From Sphingobium faniae (GTDB lineage Bacteria > Pseudomonadota > Alphaproteobacteria > Sphingomonadales > Sphingomonadaceae), in the NCBI GenBank assembly GCA_900100475.1, contig FMTU01000019.1, positions 1 through 55,994 of the forward strand: 55,994 nt of DNA, written 5' to 3'. The notes under the pieces were generated by a model, which saw only the letters and a program-made list of their open reading frames with translations, was not told the DNA's origin and ran no database searches. The position numbers and the translations under genes are program-made. Shown here piece by piece: positions 1 to 6,906 of the stretch; the stretch's first letter is position 1; each line of letters starts with the position of its first letter.

Positions 1-258
1 GACCGCAATTTTGCCGAGAGGTTCAAGCGCGACAGTCTGGCGATCGAGGAGATCTGCGCCGAACTGACAGCTTCGTTCGTGCTCGCCGACCTCGGGATCG
101 CCCACCATCCGCGCGCCGATCATGCCGCATACGTGGCATCGTGGTTGCGCGTGCTGAAGGACGACCCTCGCGCCATCTTCACCGCCGCCAGCAAGGCACA
201 GGCCGCAGCCGACTGGATGCACGCCCAGCAACCCCAGCCCGAGGAGCTGGCGGCATGA
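1..258 (+). CDS. ArdC-family antirestriction protein, C-terminal part (cut by window start)
   Basis: The frame is open from base 1 to a TGA at 256-258 and gives 85 residues. The segment around ADLGIAHHPRADHAAYVASW and the following IFTAASKAQAAADWM stretch are typical of the C-terminal zincin-like metallopeptidase domain of ArdC proteins. ArdC proteins of conjugative plasmids bind single-stranded DNA and protect incoming DNA from restriction. The N-terminal ssDNA-binding domain and the HExxH motif would lie before the window and cannot be checked. The stop overlaps the next ATG (ATGA), so the two are probably co-translated. Confidence 0.8.
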   Translation, partial: DRNFAERFKRDSLAIEEICAELTASFVLADLGIAHHPRADHAAYVASWLRVLKDDPRAIFTAASKAQAAADWMHAQQPQPEELAA

Positions 259-560
259 CGCGCGTCCGGAAAATTGGCGTCGGAAGTCAGATTGGGGCTG
301 GACTGTCAGGATATGTCGCGGAGATCGGCGCGGGCCTATGCTGTGCTGACCTCGGTCTGCCCAATGTCCTCCATGACAGTCATGCCAGCTATGTCGGGCA
401 TTGGCTCGGTATCCTGCGCGGTGACAAATCCGCCATCATTCATGCCGCCGCCAAGGCCGAGCAGGCTTTCGCCTACCTCAAGAGCTTCGGCGCGCTCAGC
501 GCCGAAGATACTGCTGACGGTAATGACGCGGCCGTGTCTGAACCTGCACTCGCTGCCTGA
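255..560 (+). pseudogene. Second ArdC C-terminal fragment
   Basis: The 101-residue product has ArdC-like C-terminal sequence (AEIGAGLCCADLGL, then SHASYVGHWLGILRGDKSAI and a KAEQAFAYL end). It resembles the end of the preceding gene but is clearly diverged. Only about the last quarter of an ArdC protein is present; the first 20 or so residues look like junction sequence. It is therefore probably a remnant of a second ardC fused behind the first, although it has a start overlapping the upstream stop and could be translated. The metallopeptidase motif is absent. Confidence 0.6.
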
Positions 561-601
561 CGCCTTCCGCCGCGGATCTCAATTTAAGAAAGGACCACAT
601 C

Positions 602-1213
602 ATGGGATGGCTCTTCATGCCGTTTACGTCGATGGGCGGCCACAAAACCGCCAAATCCTATCTCGACGCTCAACTGACGTATGAAAACACCCTCGAGGAC
701 GGCACCAAGCGCGGCCTCAGGGTGCTCGCGTCCTCCTGTCCGGGAAATCGAACCTATTACGCCGCAGCCCAGGAAATCGTGAACGGCATTCCCGGCACCG
801 TCTTCGCCGTGGTGTGCCTGGTGCGCTGGAACCCGCGCTCGCGCGACGGCCACCAGTTCGGGTACAAGGATATGAGCGAAAATATGGGGCCGTGCGAGTC
901 CGACTGCCCCGCCGCGGTCCTTGATCTGCTCAGCCCGACAGACCACGAATACGCGCTCGACTGGCGCGCCCGCTGCCGAGCGAACCTTGTGCTCCGCGCC
1001 CGCAAACTTTCGGACGGGGATCGCATTCGGCTTCCTGAGCCGCTGACCTTTACAGACGGCAACGTTGCGCAGGAATTCGTCGTCTGCAAGCGCGGCCGGA
1101 GGTTGGTGCTTCGGGATCCGCAAAATGGCTGCTTCTACCGCATCAGCCGCCTCATGCAGCGCGCCTGGACGATCGTGCCGGTCACCAAAGTCCACAAGAC
1201 GCTGTTCGCCTGA
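602..1213 (+). CDS. DUF6927-like conserved plasmid protein
   Basis: The 203-residue protein starts at an ATG behind AAGAAAGGA. The N-terminus (MGWLFMPFTSMGGHKTAKSY) and the following LRVLASS...RTYYAAAQ segment match what I recall of DUF6927 proteins, found beside antirestriction genes on alphaproteobacterial plasmids. There is no signal peptide or membrane segment. The function is unknown. Position directly after the ArdC genes suggests part of the same plasmid-establishment cluster. The family name is from memory and moderately certain. Confidence 0.75.
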   Translation: MGWLFMPFTSMGGHKTAKSYLDAQLTYENTLEDGTKRGLRVLASSCPGNRTYYAAAQEIVNGIPGTVFAVVCLVRWNPRSRDGHQFGYKDMSENMGPCESDCPAAVLDLLSPTDHEYALDWRARCRANLVLRARKLSDGDRIRLPEPLTFTDGNVAQEFVVCKRGRRLVLRDPQNGCFYRISRLMQRAWTIVPVTKVHKTLFA

Positions 1214-1253
1214 ACGCCAGTCCAAATATCCTCGCGAAGAAGGGGATCATGCC

Positions 1254-1460
1254 ATGACCATTGCCATCGACAGGAACTGCCTGTCTCCCAAGCGCCGGCT
1301 GCTCTGCAGCCGTGAGAACGCCCTGCGGGTCGCCGGCCGGATTTTCGATCATTCGCCGGGCAAGGTGAGCATCCTGCGCACCAGTGACCCGCTGCAGCCT
1401 TTTCGCGTCTCTACCGACCCTGCGTCGCCGGGCCTGATCGTCCTTGAGATGGTCGCCTGA
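1254..1460 (+). CDS. Small conserved hypothetical protein (68 aa)
   Basis: The ORF begins at the ATG at 1254, behind AAGGGG, and ends at 1460. It follows the DUF6927-like gene by 40 bases and reads in the same direction, so it is probably in one transcript. The product is basic at the N-terminus (PKRRLLCSRENALRVAGRIF) and has no recognised domain. A longer in-frame extension starting at 1065 overlaps the upstream gene and is unlikely to be real. Confidence 0.5.
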   Translation: MTIAIDRNCLSPKRRLLCSRENALRVAGRIFDHSPGKVSILRTSDPLQPFRVSTDPASPGLIVLEMVA

Positions 1461-1518
1461 AGCCCTCGCAGCACTCCATATGGGAAGGGAGCGTGTCTGG
1501 GTTGCTCTCGTACGCCAT

Positions 1519-1564
1519 CAAGATGTACGATCTTGAAAATCATGGTGGGATCACGTACATCTTG
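1519..1564 (+). promoter_or_regulatory. Inverted-repeat operator upstream of the toxin-antitoxin pair
   Basis: CAAGATGTAC at 1519-1528 is repeated in exact inverted form as GTACATCTTG at 1555-1564. A nested palindrome, CAAGAT-GTACG-ATCTTG, lies at 1519-1535, and a further TACGATCT copy follows at 1571-1578. The array lies 30-75 bases before the antitoxin start. It fits autoregulatory binding by a DUF1778 ribbon-helix-helix antitoxin, which is inference. Confidence 0.6.
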
Positions 1565-1593
1565 AACACGTACGATCTACGAGGAATACGGAG

Positions 1594-1872
1594 ATGCCCC
1601 AAGCTGCCATAGATGACAACAAGCGCATGAATCTGCGGGTTTCGCCGGAAACGAAGGCCAAGCTCGTGCGCGCCGCCGCGTTGCGCAACACTGATCTGAC
1701 CAACTTCGTGACGCAGACCGCCTTGCGTGAAGCCGAAGCCGTGATCGAGGCGGCCGAGGTCCTACGCTTGTCGGCGCGCGATCACGCGCGGGTGCTCGAA
1801 TTGCTGGAAAACCCGCCCAAGCCCAACGCGAAGCTGCGAGCGGCCATGGCAGCGCTGCCTGACACACTATGA
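1594..1872 (+). CDS. DUF1778 (TacA-like) antitoxin
   Basis: The 92-residue protein has the N-terminal ribbon-helix-helix pattern of DUF1778 antitoxins (MNLRVSPETKAKLVRAA, then ALRNTDLTNFVTQTALREAE), followed by a C-terminal tail with LSARDHARVLELLENPPKPN, the part that in this family wraps and inhibits the acetyltransferase toxin. The start lies behind GAGG. The stop overlaps the toxin ATG by four bases (ATGA), the usual translational coupling. An inverted-repeat operator lies just upstream. Confidence 0.9.
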   Translation: MPQAAIDDNKRMNLRVSPETKAKLVRAAALRNTDLTNFVTQTALREAEAVIEAAEVLRLSARDHARVLELLENPPKPNAKLRAAMAALPDTL

Positions 1873-2396
1873 CGTTGCCCGCCTGGAGAGAGGAGGCAAT
1901 CGCTAAATCACATGATCGTCAGTCCTTCGACTGTGGCGATCCGACGATGAACACCTTTCTCCGACGCTACGCGCGCCAAAGCCACGAACGGAACGCCTCA
2001 AAGACTTTCTGCGCGATCGACCTGTCCACACCCAACCGGGTGCTCGGCTTCTATACCGTTGCGCCCGCCGCCGTGGCGCACGAGGCCGTGCCGACCTCGA
2101 TGACGAAGGGGTTGGCCCAGCACGAAGTTTCGGGATTCAAGCTGGCTCGGATCGCAACCGATGCCACTGTCGCAGGCCAGGGCTTGGGCGGGCAGCTCCT
2201 CGCGGCTGTGGCGCTGCGCTGCCTGCGGATTGCGGCCGAGGCTGGCGGCGTGCTGCTGATTATCGACGCCAAGGACGAGCGCGCGGCACAATGGTATGCC
2301 AGCTACGGGGCCGAGCCGCTTCAAAAGCGCTCGCTCACGCTGGTCATGCCGCTCGCCACCTTCGCGGCCGACCTCAAGGCCAAGGGCCTTCTCTGA
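1869..2396 (+). CDS. GNAT-family toxin (TacT-like)
   Basis: The 175-residue protein is a GNAT acetyltransferase of the DUF1778-partnered toxin class. These toxins acetylate the amino group of aminoacyl-tRNA and stop translation. The acetyl-CoA loop is seen as VAGQGLGGQLL near residues 96-106, and the conserved tyrosine segment AAQWYASYGAEPL is near residues 140-152. It overlaps the antitoxin by four bases. The length is normal for the family and there is no sign of truncation. Confidence 0.9.
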   Translation: MTLPAWREEAIAKSHDRQSFDCGDPTMNTFLRRYARQSHERNASKTFCAIDLSTPNRVLGFYTVAPAAVAHEAVPTSMTKGLAQHEVSGFKLARIATDATVAGQGLGGQLLAAVALRCLRIAAEAGGVLLIIDAKDERAAQWYASYGAEPLQKRSLTLVMPLATFAADLKAKGLL

Positions 2397-2561
2397 CTAG
2401 AGGTGGCCATGGCCCCCTTCCATTCATGTCTCTTGGAGCAAAGCCAATCCGAGTGCTGGCCACCGCCGCGACGTGGTCAAGCCCATAATCCCGCCGATCA
2501 TGACCCATGGCAAGAGGAGAGGGGGTGAATAGCCGTGTTCTCCAAGCTCTAAGGATCCGCC

Positions 2562-3008
2562 ATGAGCACCGACTTTTACATCACTGCGCGGTCTTCGAAA
2601 TTCCCCCTCGACTACGCACACAGCAGGGAGGAAGCTGCCGCGCTTCTGGTGCGCCACCGCGATCGCCATCCTGACGCCATCGTCGAGCCCACCGACACCT
2701 ATTTCGAACGCTCGTTGGCCGAAATATTGGCGTCATTCCCACTCAACCGGATCACGCGCCGTTTTTATGACGCGATGATAGGCGTCCTCCCGCCGCAATA
2801 TATCAGGGGCGCTGCGGGCTTCTTCCTCTCCGAAGCGGCAACCCAGTCCATCCACGCCCAGTTTATCGAGCATGGCGGCCGCACCTATGGCGGCTACGCG
2901 GACCTTGCCCGCGGATCCCGAAAGATCTGGACCATCGCCAACATCGCCGAGTTCGAAAGCCGCGCTGACGCGCGCACCCCGACGCTCGGCTGGTTTCCGG
3001 CCGACTGA
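2562..3008 (+). CDS. DUF1419-like conserved plasmid protein
   Basis: The 148-residue protein contains a central IGVLPPQYIRGAAGFFLSE segment and an IHAQF...YGGYADLA segment. These resemble DUF1419 proteins of rhizobial and sphingomonad plasmids (pattern LPPxxxRG...F...GYCDLA). The function of the family is unknown. The start is an ATG with AAGGATCC upstream. It stands alone, with 165 bases of featureless sequence before it and a secreted nuclease gene 17 bases after it. Confidence 0.6.
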   Translation: MSTDFYITARSSKFPLDYAHSREEAAALLVRHRDRHPDAIVEPTDTYFERSLAEILASFPLNRITRRFYDAMIGVLPPQYIRGAAGFFLSEAATQSIHAQFIEHGGRTYGGYADLARGSRKIWTIANIAEFESRADARTPTLGWFPAD

Positions 3009-3025
3009 TCTTTGCGATCGACGCA

Positions 3026-3568
3026 ATGGTAAAGATCCGCACCCTTTGTCATAGATATCGGATGTACCGCTTTCTGTGTTTCATCCTCCTTGTCTCTACC
3101 TGCGACGTCCAGGGCGCCTCCTTCAGCGAGCCGGGTTTCACCGCGTCGGCCCGGGCGCTCGATGGCGACACGATTGCAGCCGATTTCCGTCTTCTCGGTG
3201 TCGACGCGTTCGAGCGCCGTCAGCTTTGCGAACGGGCGCAGTCGTGCTGGGAATGTGGCAAGGCGGCGCAGGATCATGCCGCGCGGGTCCTAGGCGAAGC
3301 CGACGCCCAGATCCGGCTCACTCGCCGCTTCAGTTATGGCCGGCCGGTGGCGACTGTCACCGTGAAAGGCCGCGATCTTGGAGAGACACTGATCCGCGCG
3401 GGCCTTGCCATTCCCCAACCTGAATTCCTGAAAACCGATCCGGCGCGCGCGAAGCAATATACCGAAGCCTTTGCCGCCGCGCAGAGAAGCAAGGCTGGAG
3501 CCTTCGCGGGCCAGTGGATCGAGCCGGTTCGGTGGCGCCGCGGCGACCGCCTCGCCTGTGAGCGGTGA
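3026..3568 (+). CDS. Secreted thermonuclease-family (SNase-like) protein
   Basis: The product of 180 residues has an N-terminal hydrophobic stretch (FLCFILLVSTCDVQGASF) consistent with export, then the SNase fold signature with the DGDTI...FRLLGVDAFE metal- and active-site region near residues 47-63 and the ...RPVATVTVKGRDLGETLIRAGLA strand-helix near residues 110-133. Plasmid copies of this family are common in Alphaproteobacteria. Paired cysteines (C68, C73, C76) in the insertion after the first motif may form a disulfide. The ATG at 3062 is an alternative start that would give a more standard signal peptide. Confidence 0.85.
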   Translation: MVKIRTLCHRYRMYRFLCFILLVSTCDVQGASFSEPGFTASARALDGDTIAADFRLLGVDAFERRQLCERAQSCWECGKAAQDHAARVLGEADAQIRLTRRFSYGRPVATVTVKGRDLGETLIRAGLAIPQPEFLKTDPARAKQYTEAFAAAQRSKAGAFAGQWIEPVRWRRGDRLACER

Positions 3569-3611
3569 CCATCAAGCCTGGCGGCTTGCCGCGAAGACCG
3601 GGGAAGCCCCG

Positions 3612-4106
3612 TCAGGCGGTGAGGCCGGGATCAGCCCACCAGGAACGGCCTTGCCTGAAGTTCTCGGTTGAGGCGACGACCGGGCCATCCGGTTCGTCGG
3701 CCACATAAGGCGAGACCAGCGGACGTGCCCTGATCTTCCGGCGGTGGATGTCGCCAGCGACGCGGCCGCGCGCTTCGAGCAGTTCTTCCAGCCACATCAG
3801 ATCGTCGATCATCTCGACGACGCCGCGTCCGGCCAGGCAGAAATAGATGCAGCGCTGGAAGTCGTCCCCTGCCGGATTGCTGAGGATCGAGGCGAGCTTG
3901 CGTTTGCCCCCCGTCTCCCCCTCATGGATCCAGGACACCGCCTCGCGCAGTTCGCGCACCGAATAATAGGCATCCTCGACATGCATGCCGATCGCCGCGT
4001 TGGCGAGCATGCGGCGGGTCGGGCGGTTCTGATCGTCGAGCGCGGCATCGCGCAGCGTCACATCGAGATCGAACGGTTCAAAATAGCGGACGGCCTGGTC
4101 GGTCAT
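3612..4106 (-). CDS. Conserved hypothetical protein, divergent from the DpdA-like gene
   Basis: I chose the ATG at 4106 because AGGGAG lies just upstream on the minus strand; an open frame continues to 4175. The 164-residue product starts MTDQAVRYFEPFDLDVTLRD and has a helical middle (MIDDLMWLEELLEARGRV) and a basic stretch (HRRKIRARPLV). I do not recognise a family. It diverges from the DpdA-like gene with only 16-28 bases between starts, so the promoters must overlap the coding sequence or each other. That makes co-regulation plausible but not shown. Confidence 0.6.
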   Translation of the reverse strand: MTDQAVRYFEPFDLDVTLRDAALDDQNRPTRRMLANAAIGMHVEDAYYSVRELREAVSWIHEGETGGKRKLASILSNPAGDDFQRCIYFCLAGRGVVEMIDDLMWLEELLEARGRVAGDIHRRKIRARPLVSPYVADEPDGPVVASTENFRQGRSWWADPGLTA

Positions 4107-4134
4107 TGAGAATCTCCCTTGAATGGAACGTATC

Positions 4135-5169
4135 ATGAACAAATGTTCGGTCAAGCCGCATTCAATCGATGTCATGGTGGGTCTGCCGCATCTTGCCGTT
4201 GGAGCGCTCTTGCGCCGCGCCCGGGAGCTTCAGCAGCCCGTCCTGGTTTCCGCGAACGCCCTTTCGCGATGGTCCAGGAAAAGGGGCTGGCGCGAATGGG
4301 CTGGCTGGACCACGCGGCCACTGGCGAACGCGCGAAGTCTACACAGCCTCAGTCTCGACAGCGCAGGGTTCAGCGCAATGGTGACCTATGGGAGCTATCC
4401 CTGGACGGTCGATGACTATGTCCGCCTGGCCGCGGCCTTCCCGTTCCGCTGGTGGGCCAGCCTCGACTATTGCGTCGAGCAGGAAGTGGCCGGCGATCGC
4501 GACGAGGTGCTCGACCGCATGTCCCGCACCATCCGCGCCAACATCGAATGCCGGCTGCGTGCCGAAGATGCCGGGATCGATGCTACCTTCATGCCGGTCA
4601 TTCAGGGACGTCATCCCGGTGATTATGAGCGTTGCGCCGAGGCGCTCGCGCACATGATTGAGCGTACCGGGCTCGTTGGTGTCGGCAGTATGTGCCGGCG
4701 TCCCGTCCATGGCGCGGATGGACTGATCGCCGTCGTCGATCGTCTCGACCAGATCCTGCCAAGGCGGACCCGTCTGCATCTCTTCGGCGTCAAGGGCGAC
4801 GCCATCCCCTATCTCACCGCCTTCGCCCATCGCGTCGCCTCGATCGACAGTCAGGCCTATGGTGTCAGTGCGCGCAACGCCGCGCGACGTTGTGGTCAGC
4901 CCAAGACCGACCGCATGGTGGCGGACCATATGGCGCTGTGGTTATGCAGACAGCACGCTCGCCTTGACCGGCCCTCGCGGCGGTTGCCGATGCAACCAGA
5001 GATGCCGCCGCAGCCCGAACCGGCAGACCCCTGGGAGCGGGCGATCGCACAGGCGCGCCGCGAGATACGCGACCTCATCGAAACCGGCGACCTCGACCAT
5101 GACGAAATGACTGCCCGGTGGGTCGAGCAGTGGGCGGCCGACATCTTCAGCGAAACGCCAGCGGACTGA
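4135..5169 (+). CDS. DpdA/TGT-like deazapurine transglycosylase-family protein
   Basis: This resembles the queuine tRNA-ribosyltransferase-like family related to DpdA, which inserts 7-deazaguanine derivatives into DNA. Visible signatures are LDSAGFSAMV (equivalent to DSGGFQ of TGT), PFRWWASLDYC, PVIQGRHPGDYERCAE, GVGSMCRR, RLHLFGVKG and the RVASIDSQAYG segment that should carry the catalytic aspartate. The product is about 344 residues. The ATG at 4135 has GGAA at good distance; 4123 and 4174 are alternatives. No preQ0 synthesis genes are in the window, so base supply would have to come from the host. Activity on DNA rather than tRNA is inference. Confidence 0.75.
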   Translation: MNKCSVKPHSIDVMVGLPHLAVGALLRRARELQQPVLVSANALSRWSRKRGWREWAGWTTRPLANARSLHSLSLDSAGFSAMVTYGSYPWTVDDYVRLAAAFPFRWWASLDYCVEQEVAGDRDEVLDRMSRTIRANIECRLRAEDAGIDATFMPVIQGRHPGDYERCAEALAHMIERTGLVGVGSMCRRPVHGADGLIAVVDRLDQILPRRTRLHLFGVKGDAIPYLTAFAHRVASIDSQAYGVSARNAARRCGQPKTDRMVADHMALWLCRQHARLDRPSRRLPMQPEMPPQPEPADPWERAIAQARREIRDLIETGDLDHDEMTARWVEQWAADIFSETPAD

Positions 5170-5231
5170 AGGCGAGGGGGAGGGGGACCGGGGGTGCGAG
5201 CGGGAGAGCCGCTCGAGGCCCGGAGGATCCC
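5170..5231 (+). promoter_or_regulatory. Purine-rich leader with hairpin before the 181-aa gene
   Basis: A G/A-rich run is followed by the hairpin GAGCGG-GAGAG-CCGCTC at 5198-5214 and a strong ribosome-binding site GGAGG at 5222-5226. Similar polypurine-plus-hairpin leaders precede the PP-loop gene near 51.47-51.52 kb and the DUF736 gene near 55.55-55.62 kb. This suggests a shared regulatory or mRNA-stability element of the backbone genes. Confidence 0.4.
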
Positions 5232-5777
5232 ATGAGCTATGATCTCGCTTTCCGCTACAGCCAAGCGCTCGATCCCAGCGCGCTGGTCATGATCGGCACG
5301 ACGCTGCACGCAATCCACGCCGCCATCACCGATTGCCGCAACGCCGGCCTCGATCTCGAAAGCGATCCAGCGATTATCCTCCTCGCGCGCCACCTGGGAA
5401 CCGTTTGCGCAGGTCAACCGTCACAAGCGGCCCGGCCGTTGCCGACGCGCTATGCCGGCACGGCGATTTCGCTCAATGGCGAGCCGATCCAGAATCGCGT
5501 CAGCGATCCCACTTCCCGCATCACGATCGCCGGCAAAGAGGTTCGGATCGACACCGGATGCGGCGTGGTGAGCGCTGTAATCCGGCGCGAACGCGAAGGC
5601 CTGTCGCTGATCTCCAACGCGAGCAGCAGCGACGGTAGCGCCTGCACGGGCGCGCGGCTCACTGTGCACAATCAGGTGATGCGGCTGGTAAACGGTCCCG
5701 CCGCGGGCATCGTCGACGTCAATGGCGATTTGCTTCTTGCGGGCGAAGGGGTCTGGCTGACGGCGCGCTCGAACTGA
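5232..5777 (+). CDS. Hypothetical protein (181 aa)
   Basis: The start is the ATG at 5232, seven bases after GGAGG; a longer open frame upstream is leader sequence. I recognise no domain. The first third is helical (ALVMIGTTLHAIHAAITDCR). The remainder is rich in small and beta-forming residues (ITIAGKEVRIDTGCGVVSAV, MRLVNGPAAGIVDVNGDLLL), suggesting a beta-rich C-terminal domain. There is no signal peptide or membrane segment. It follows the DpdA-like gene in the same direction but has its own leader. Confidence 0.6.
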   Translation: MSYDLAFRYSQALDPSALVMIGTTLHAIHAAITDCRNAGLDLESDPAIILLARHLGTVCAGQPSQAARPLPTRYAGTAISLNGEPIQNRVSDPTSRITIAGKEVRIDTGCGVVSAVIRREREGLSLISNASSSDGSACTGARLTVHNQVMRLVNGPAAGIVDVNGDLLLAGEGVWLTARSN

Positions 5778-5900
5778 TCGTGGTGCAGCTCGTGCCGATT
5801 GATGTGTGCGAAGCTGTTGAAATCCCACCGGGAGCGTTCCTATTCTATCAGGTGCGCCCGCCTGGGCGCGAACATCCTCAACTTTGGCATGGAGATGGCG

Positions 5901-6086
5901 ATGTCCAACAATCACCTGAACTATCTTCGGCGCGAGCATGCCCGTCTCGACGCCGAGATTCAGCGCGAAGAGCGCCAGGTTCGACCCGATGAAGTGCTGA
6001 TCGCGCGGCTCAAGAAGCTGAAGCTCGCGGTCAAGGACCAGATGGCGGCCGAGTGCGTCGACCTGCCCGATAGCCGGTTCGGCTGA
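5901..6086 (+). CDS. DUF465 (YdcH-like) small protein
   Basis: The 61-residue product (MSNNHLNYLRREHARLDAEI, then REERQVRPDEVLIARLKKLKLAVKDQM) is a short two-helix protein of the DUF465 type: a charged first helix, a short turn and a second K-rich helix. GGAG at 5891-5894 sets the start at 5901 rather than the upstream in-frame codons. A strong hairpin immediately downstream may end the transcript. Confidence 0.8.
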   Translation: MSNNHLNYLRREHARLDAEIQREERQVRPDEVLIARLKKLKLAVKDQMAAECVDLPDSRFG

Positions 6087-6095
6087 GGCATAGGC

Positions 6096-6121
6096 GGCGG
6101 AGCCGAGGGATCGGCTCCGCC
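6096..6121 (+). terminator. Hairpin after the DUF465 gene
   Basis: A perfect 11-bp stem (GGCGGAGCCGA / TCGGCTCCGCC) with a GGGA loop lies 10 bases after the DUF465 stop. There is no T-run after it, so it may be a weak or Rho-assisted terminator or an mRNA 3'-end stabiliser that separates the gene from the heat-shock cluster. Confidence 0.5.
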
Positions 6122-6212
6122 ATTGCGCCAGGAGACGCGACCCGCATCGCGGTGTTTCGAGACCAAAGCTGAGACTGCGATCACAGGTCCGCCTCGACCA
6201 GCAAAAAAACCT

Positions 6213-6237
6213 CTTGAAACCCGAATTGGCCTTACTA
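6213..6237 (+). promoter_or_regulatory. Possible RpoH (sigma-32) promoter
   Basis: CTTGAAA at 6213-6219 matches the sigma-32 -35 consensus. CTTACTA at 6231-6237 is only a loose match to the alphaproteobacterial -10 and the spacing is shorter than usual. It is about 110 bases before the first hsp20, just upstream of the thermometer-like leader, where a heat-shock promoter is expected. Confidence 0.4.
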
Positions 6238-6244
6238 GCTAAAT

Positions 6245-6348
6245 CATACCGGGCGCCGCTGTTCGGGTCCGGCTGGACATAGAGGGCGCCGGCTCTTTCT
6301 GTTCCGGCGCAGTTCATGCCCAGATCGCTTCATTAGGAGGATTTGGAA
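6245..6348 (+). promoter_or_regulatory. ROSE-like RNA thermometer leader of hsp20
   Basis: Three hairpins can be drawn in the leader. They are GTCC-GGCT-GGAC (6267-6278), GCGCCGG / CCGGCGC (6286-6292 with 6304-6310), and a last one in which ATC+CTTC (6324-6326, 6328-6331) pairs with GGAGGAT (6336-6342) around an AUUA loop with G6327 bulged. The last hairpin buries almost the whole Shine-Dalgarno sequence AGGAGG (6335-6340). The TCGCT motif with a bulged G opposite the Shine-Dalgarno is the hallmark of ROSE thermometers in alphaproteobacterial hsp20 leaders. Confidence 0.65.
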
Positions 6349-6822
6349 ATGAGAACCGCATTTGACTTCACACCCTATCGGCGTTCGACGGTCGGTTTCG
6401 ATCGCCTGTTCAACCTGCTCGAGGCAGGGGCTCGCGAGGATGACGGCTATCCGCCCTTCGACATCCTGAAGGATGGCGAGGACAGCTACCGCATCACGCT
6501 CGCGGTCGCGGGCTTCCGACCCGAAGATATCGAGGTCGTCGCCCAGCAGAACCTGCTCACCGTCACCGGCACGCGTGCCGAGGACGACGGCCAGGGGGAA
6601 TATCTGCACCGCGGCATCGCGGCGCGTGCATTCGAGCGGCGCTTCCAGCTTGCGGACTTCATCGAGGCCGGCGATGCCCGCTTCGAGAACGGTCTGCTCT
6701 CGATCGCGCTCAGGCGCGTCGTCCCCGAGGCCATGAAGCCCCGCAAGATCGCGATCGCCGGCAGCACGACTGCCAACGACCGCATCGAGGCGCCCAAGGA
6801 CAAGGCCCGCGAAGCGGCCTGA
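6349..6822 (+). CDS. hsp20: Small heat-shock protein Hsp20 (IbpA-like)
   Basis: The 157-residue protein has the alpha-crystallin domain with the class A bacterial pattern: YPPFDILKDGEDSYRITLAV, FRPEDIEVVAQQNLLTVTG, EYLHRGIAARAFERRFQLAD and ENGLLSIALRRVVPEAMKPR. It is an ATP-independent holdase that binds unfolding proteins in the cytoplasm. The start at 6349 is set by AGGAGG at 6335-6340. The leader folds into a ROSE-like thermometer, so translation should rise on heating. A second, different Hsp20 gene follows 84 bases downstream. Confidence 0.93.
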   Translation: MRTAFDFTPYRRSTVGFDRLFNLLEAGAREDDGYPPFDILKDGEDSYRITLAVAGFRPEDIEVVAQQNLLTVTGTRAEDDGQGEYLHRGIAARAFERRFQLADFIEAGDARFENGLLSIALRRVVPEAMKPRKIAIAGSTTANDRIEAPKDKAREAA

Positions 6823-6838
6823 TCCTTGACCCACGGTT

Positions 6839-6868
6839 TGCCGGTCCCGCCTTTTTGGCGGGCCGGCA
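6839..6868 (+). terminator. Hairpin between the two hsp20 genes
   Basis: TGCCGG/CCGGCA and CCCGCC/GGCGGG stack into a 12-bp stem with one bulged T and a five-T loop. It lies 16 bases after the first hsp20 and 23 bases before the ribosome-binding site of the second. With no U-run it may be an attenuator or processing/stability element that sets the ratio of the two chaperones. Confidence 0.45.
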
Positions 6869-6906
6869 GGCCACGATCCATTCCAGCCAGAAAGGAGATG
6901 ACCATC

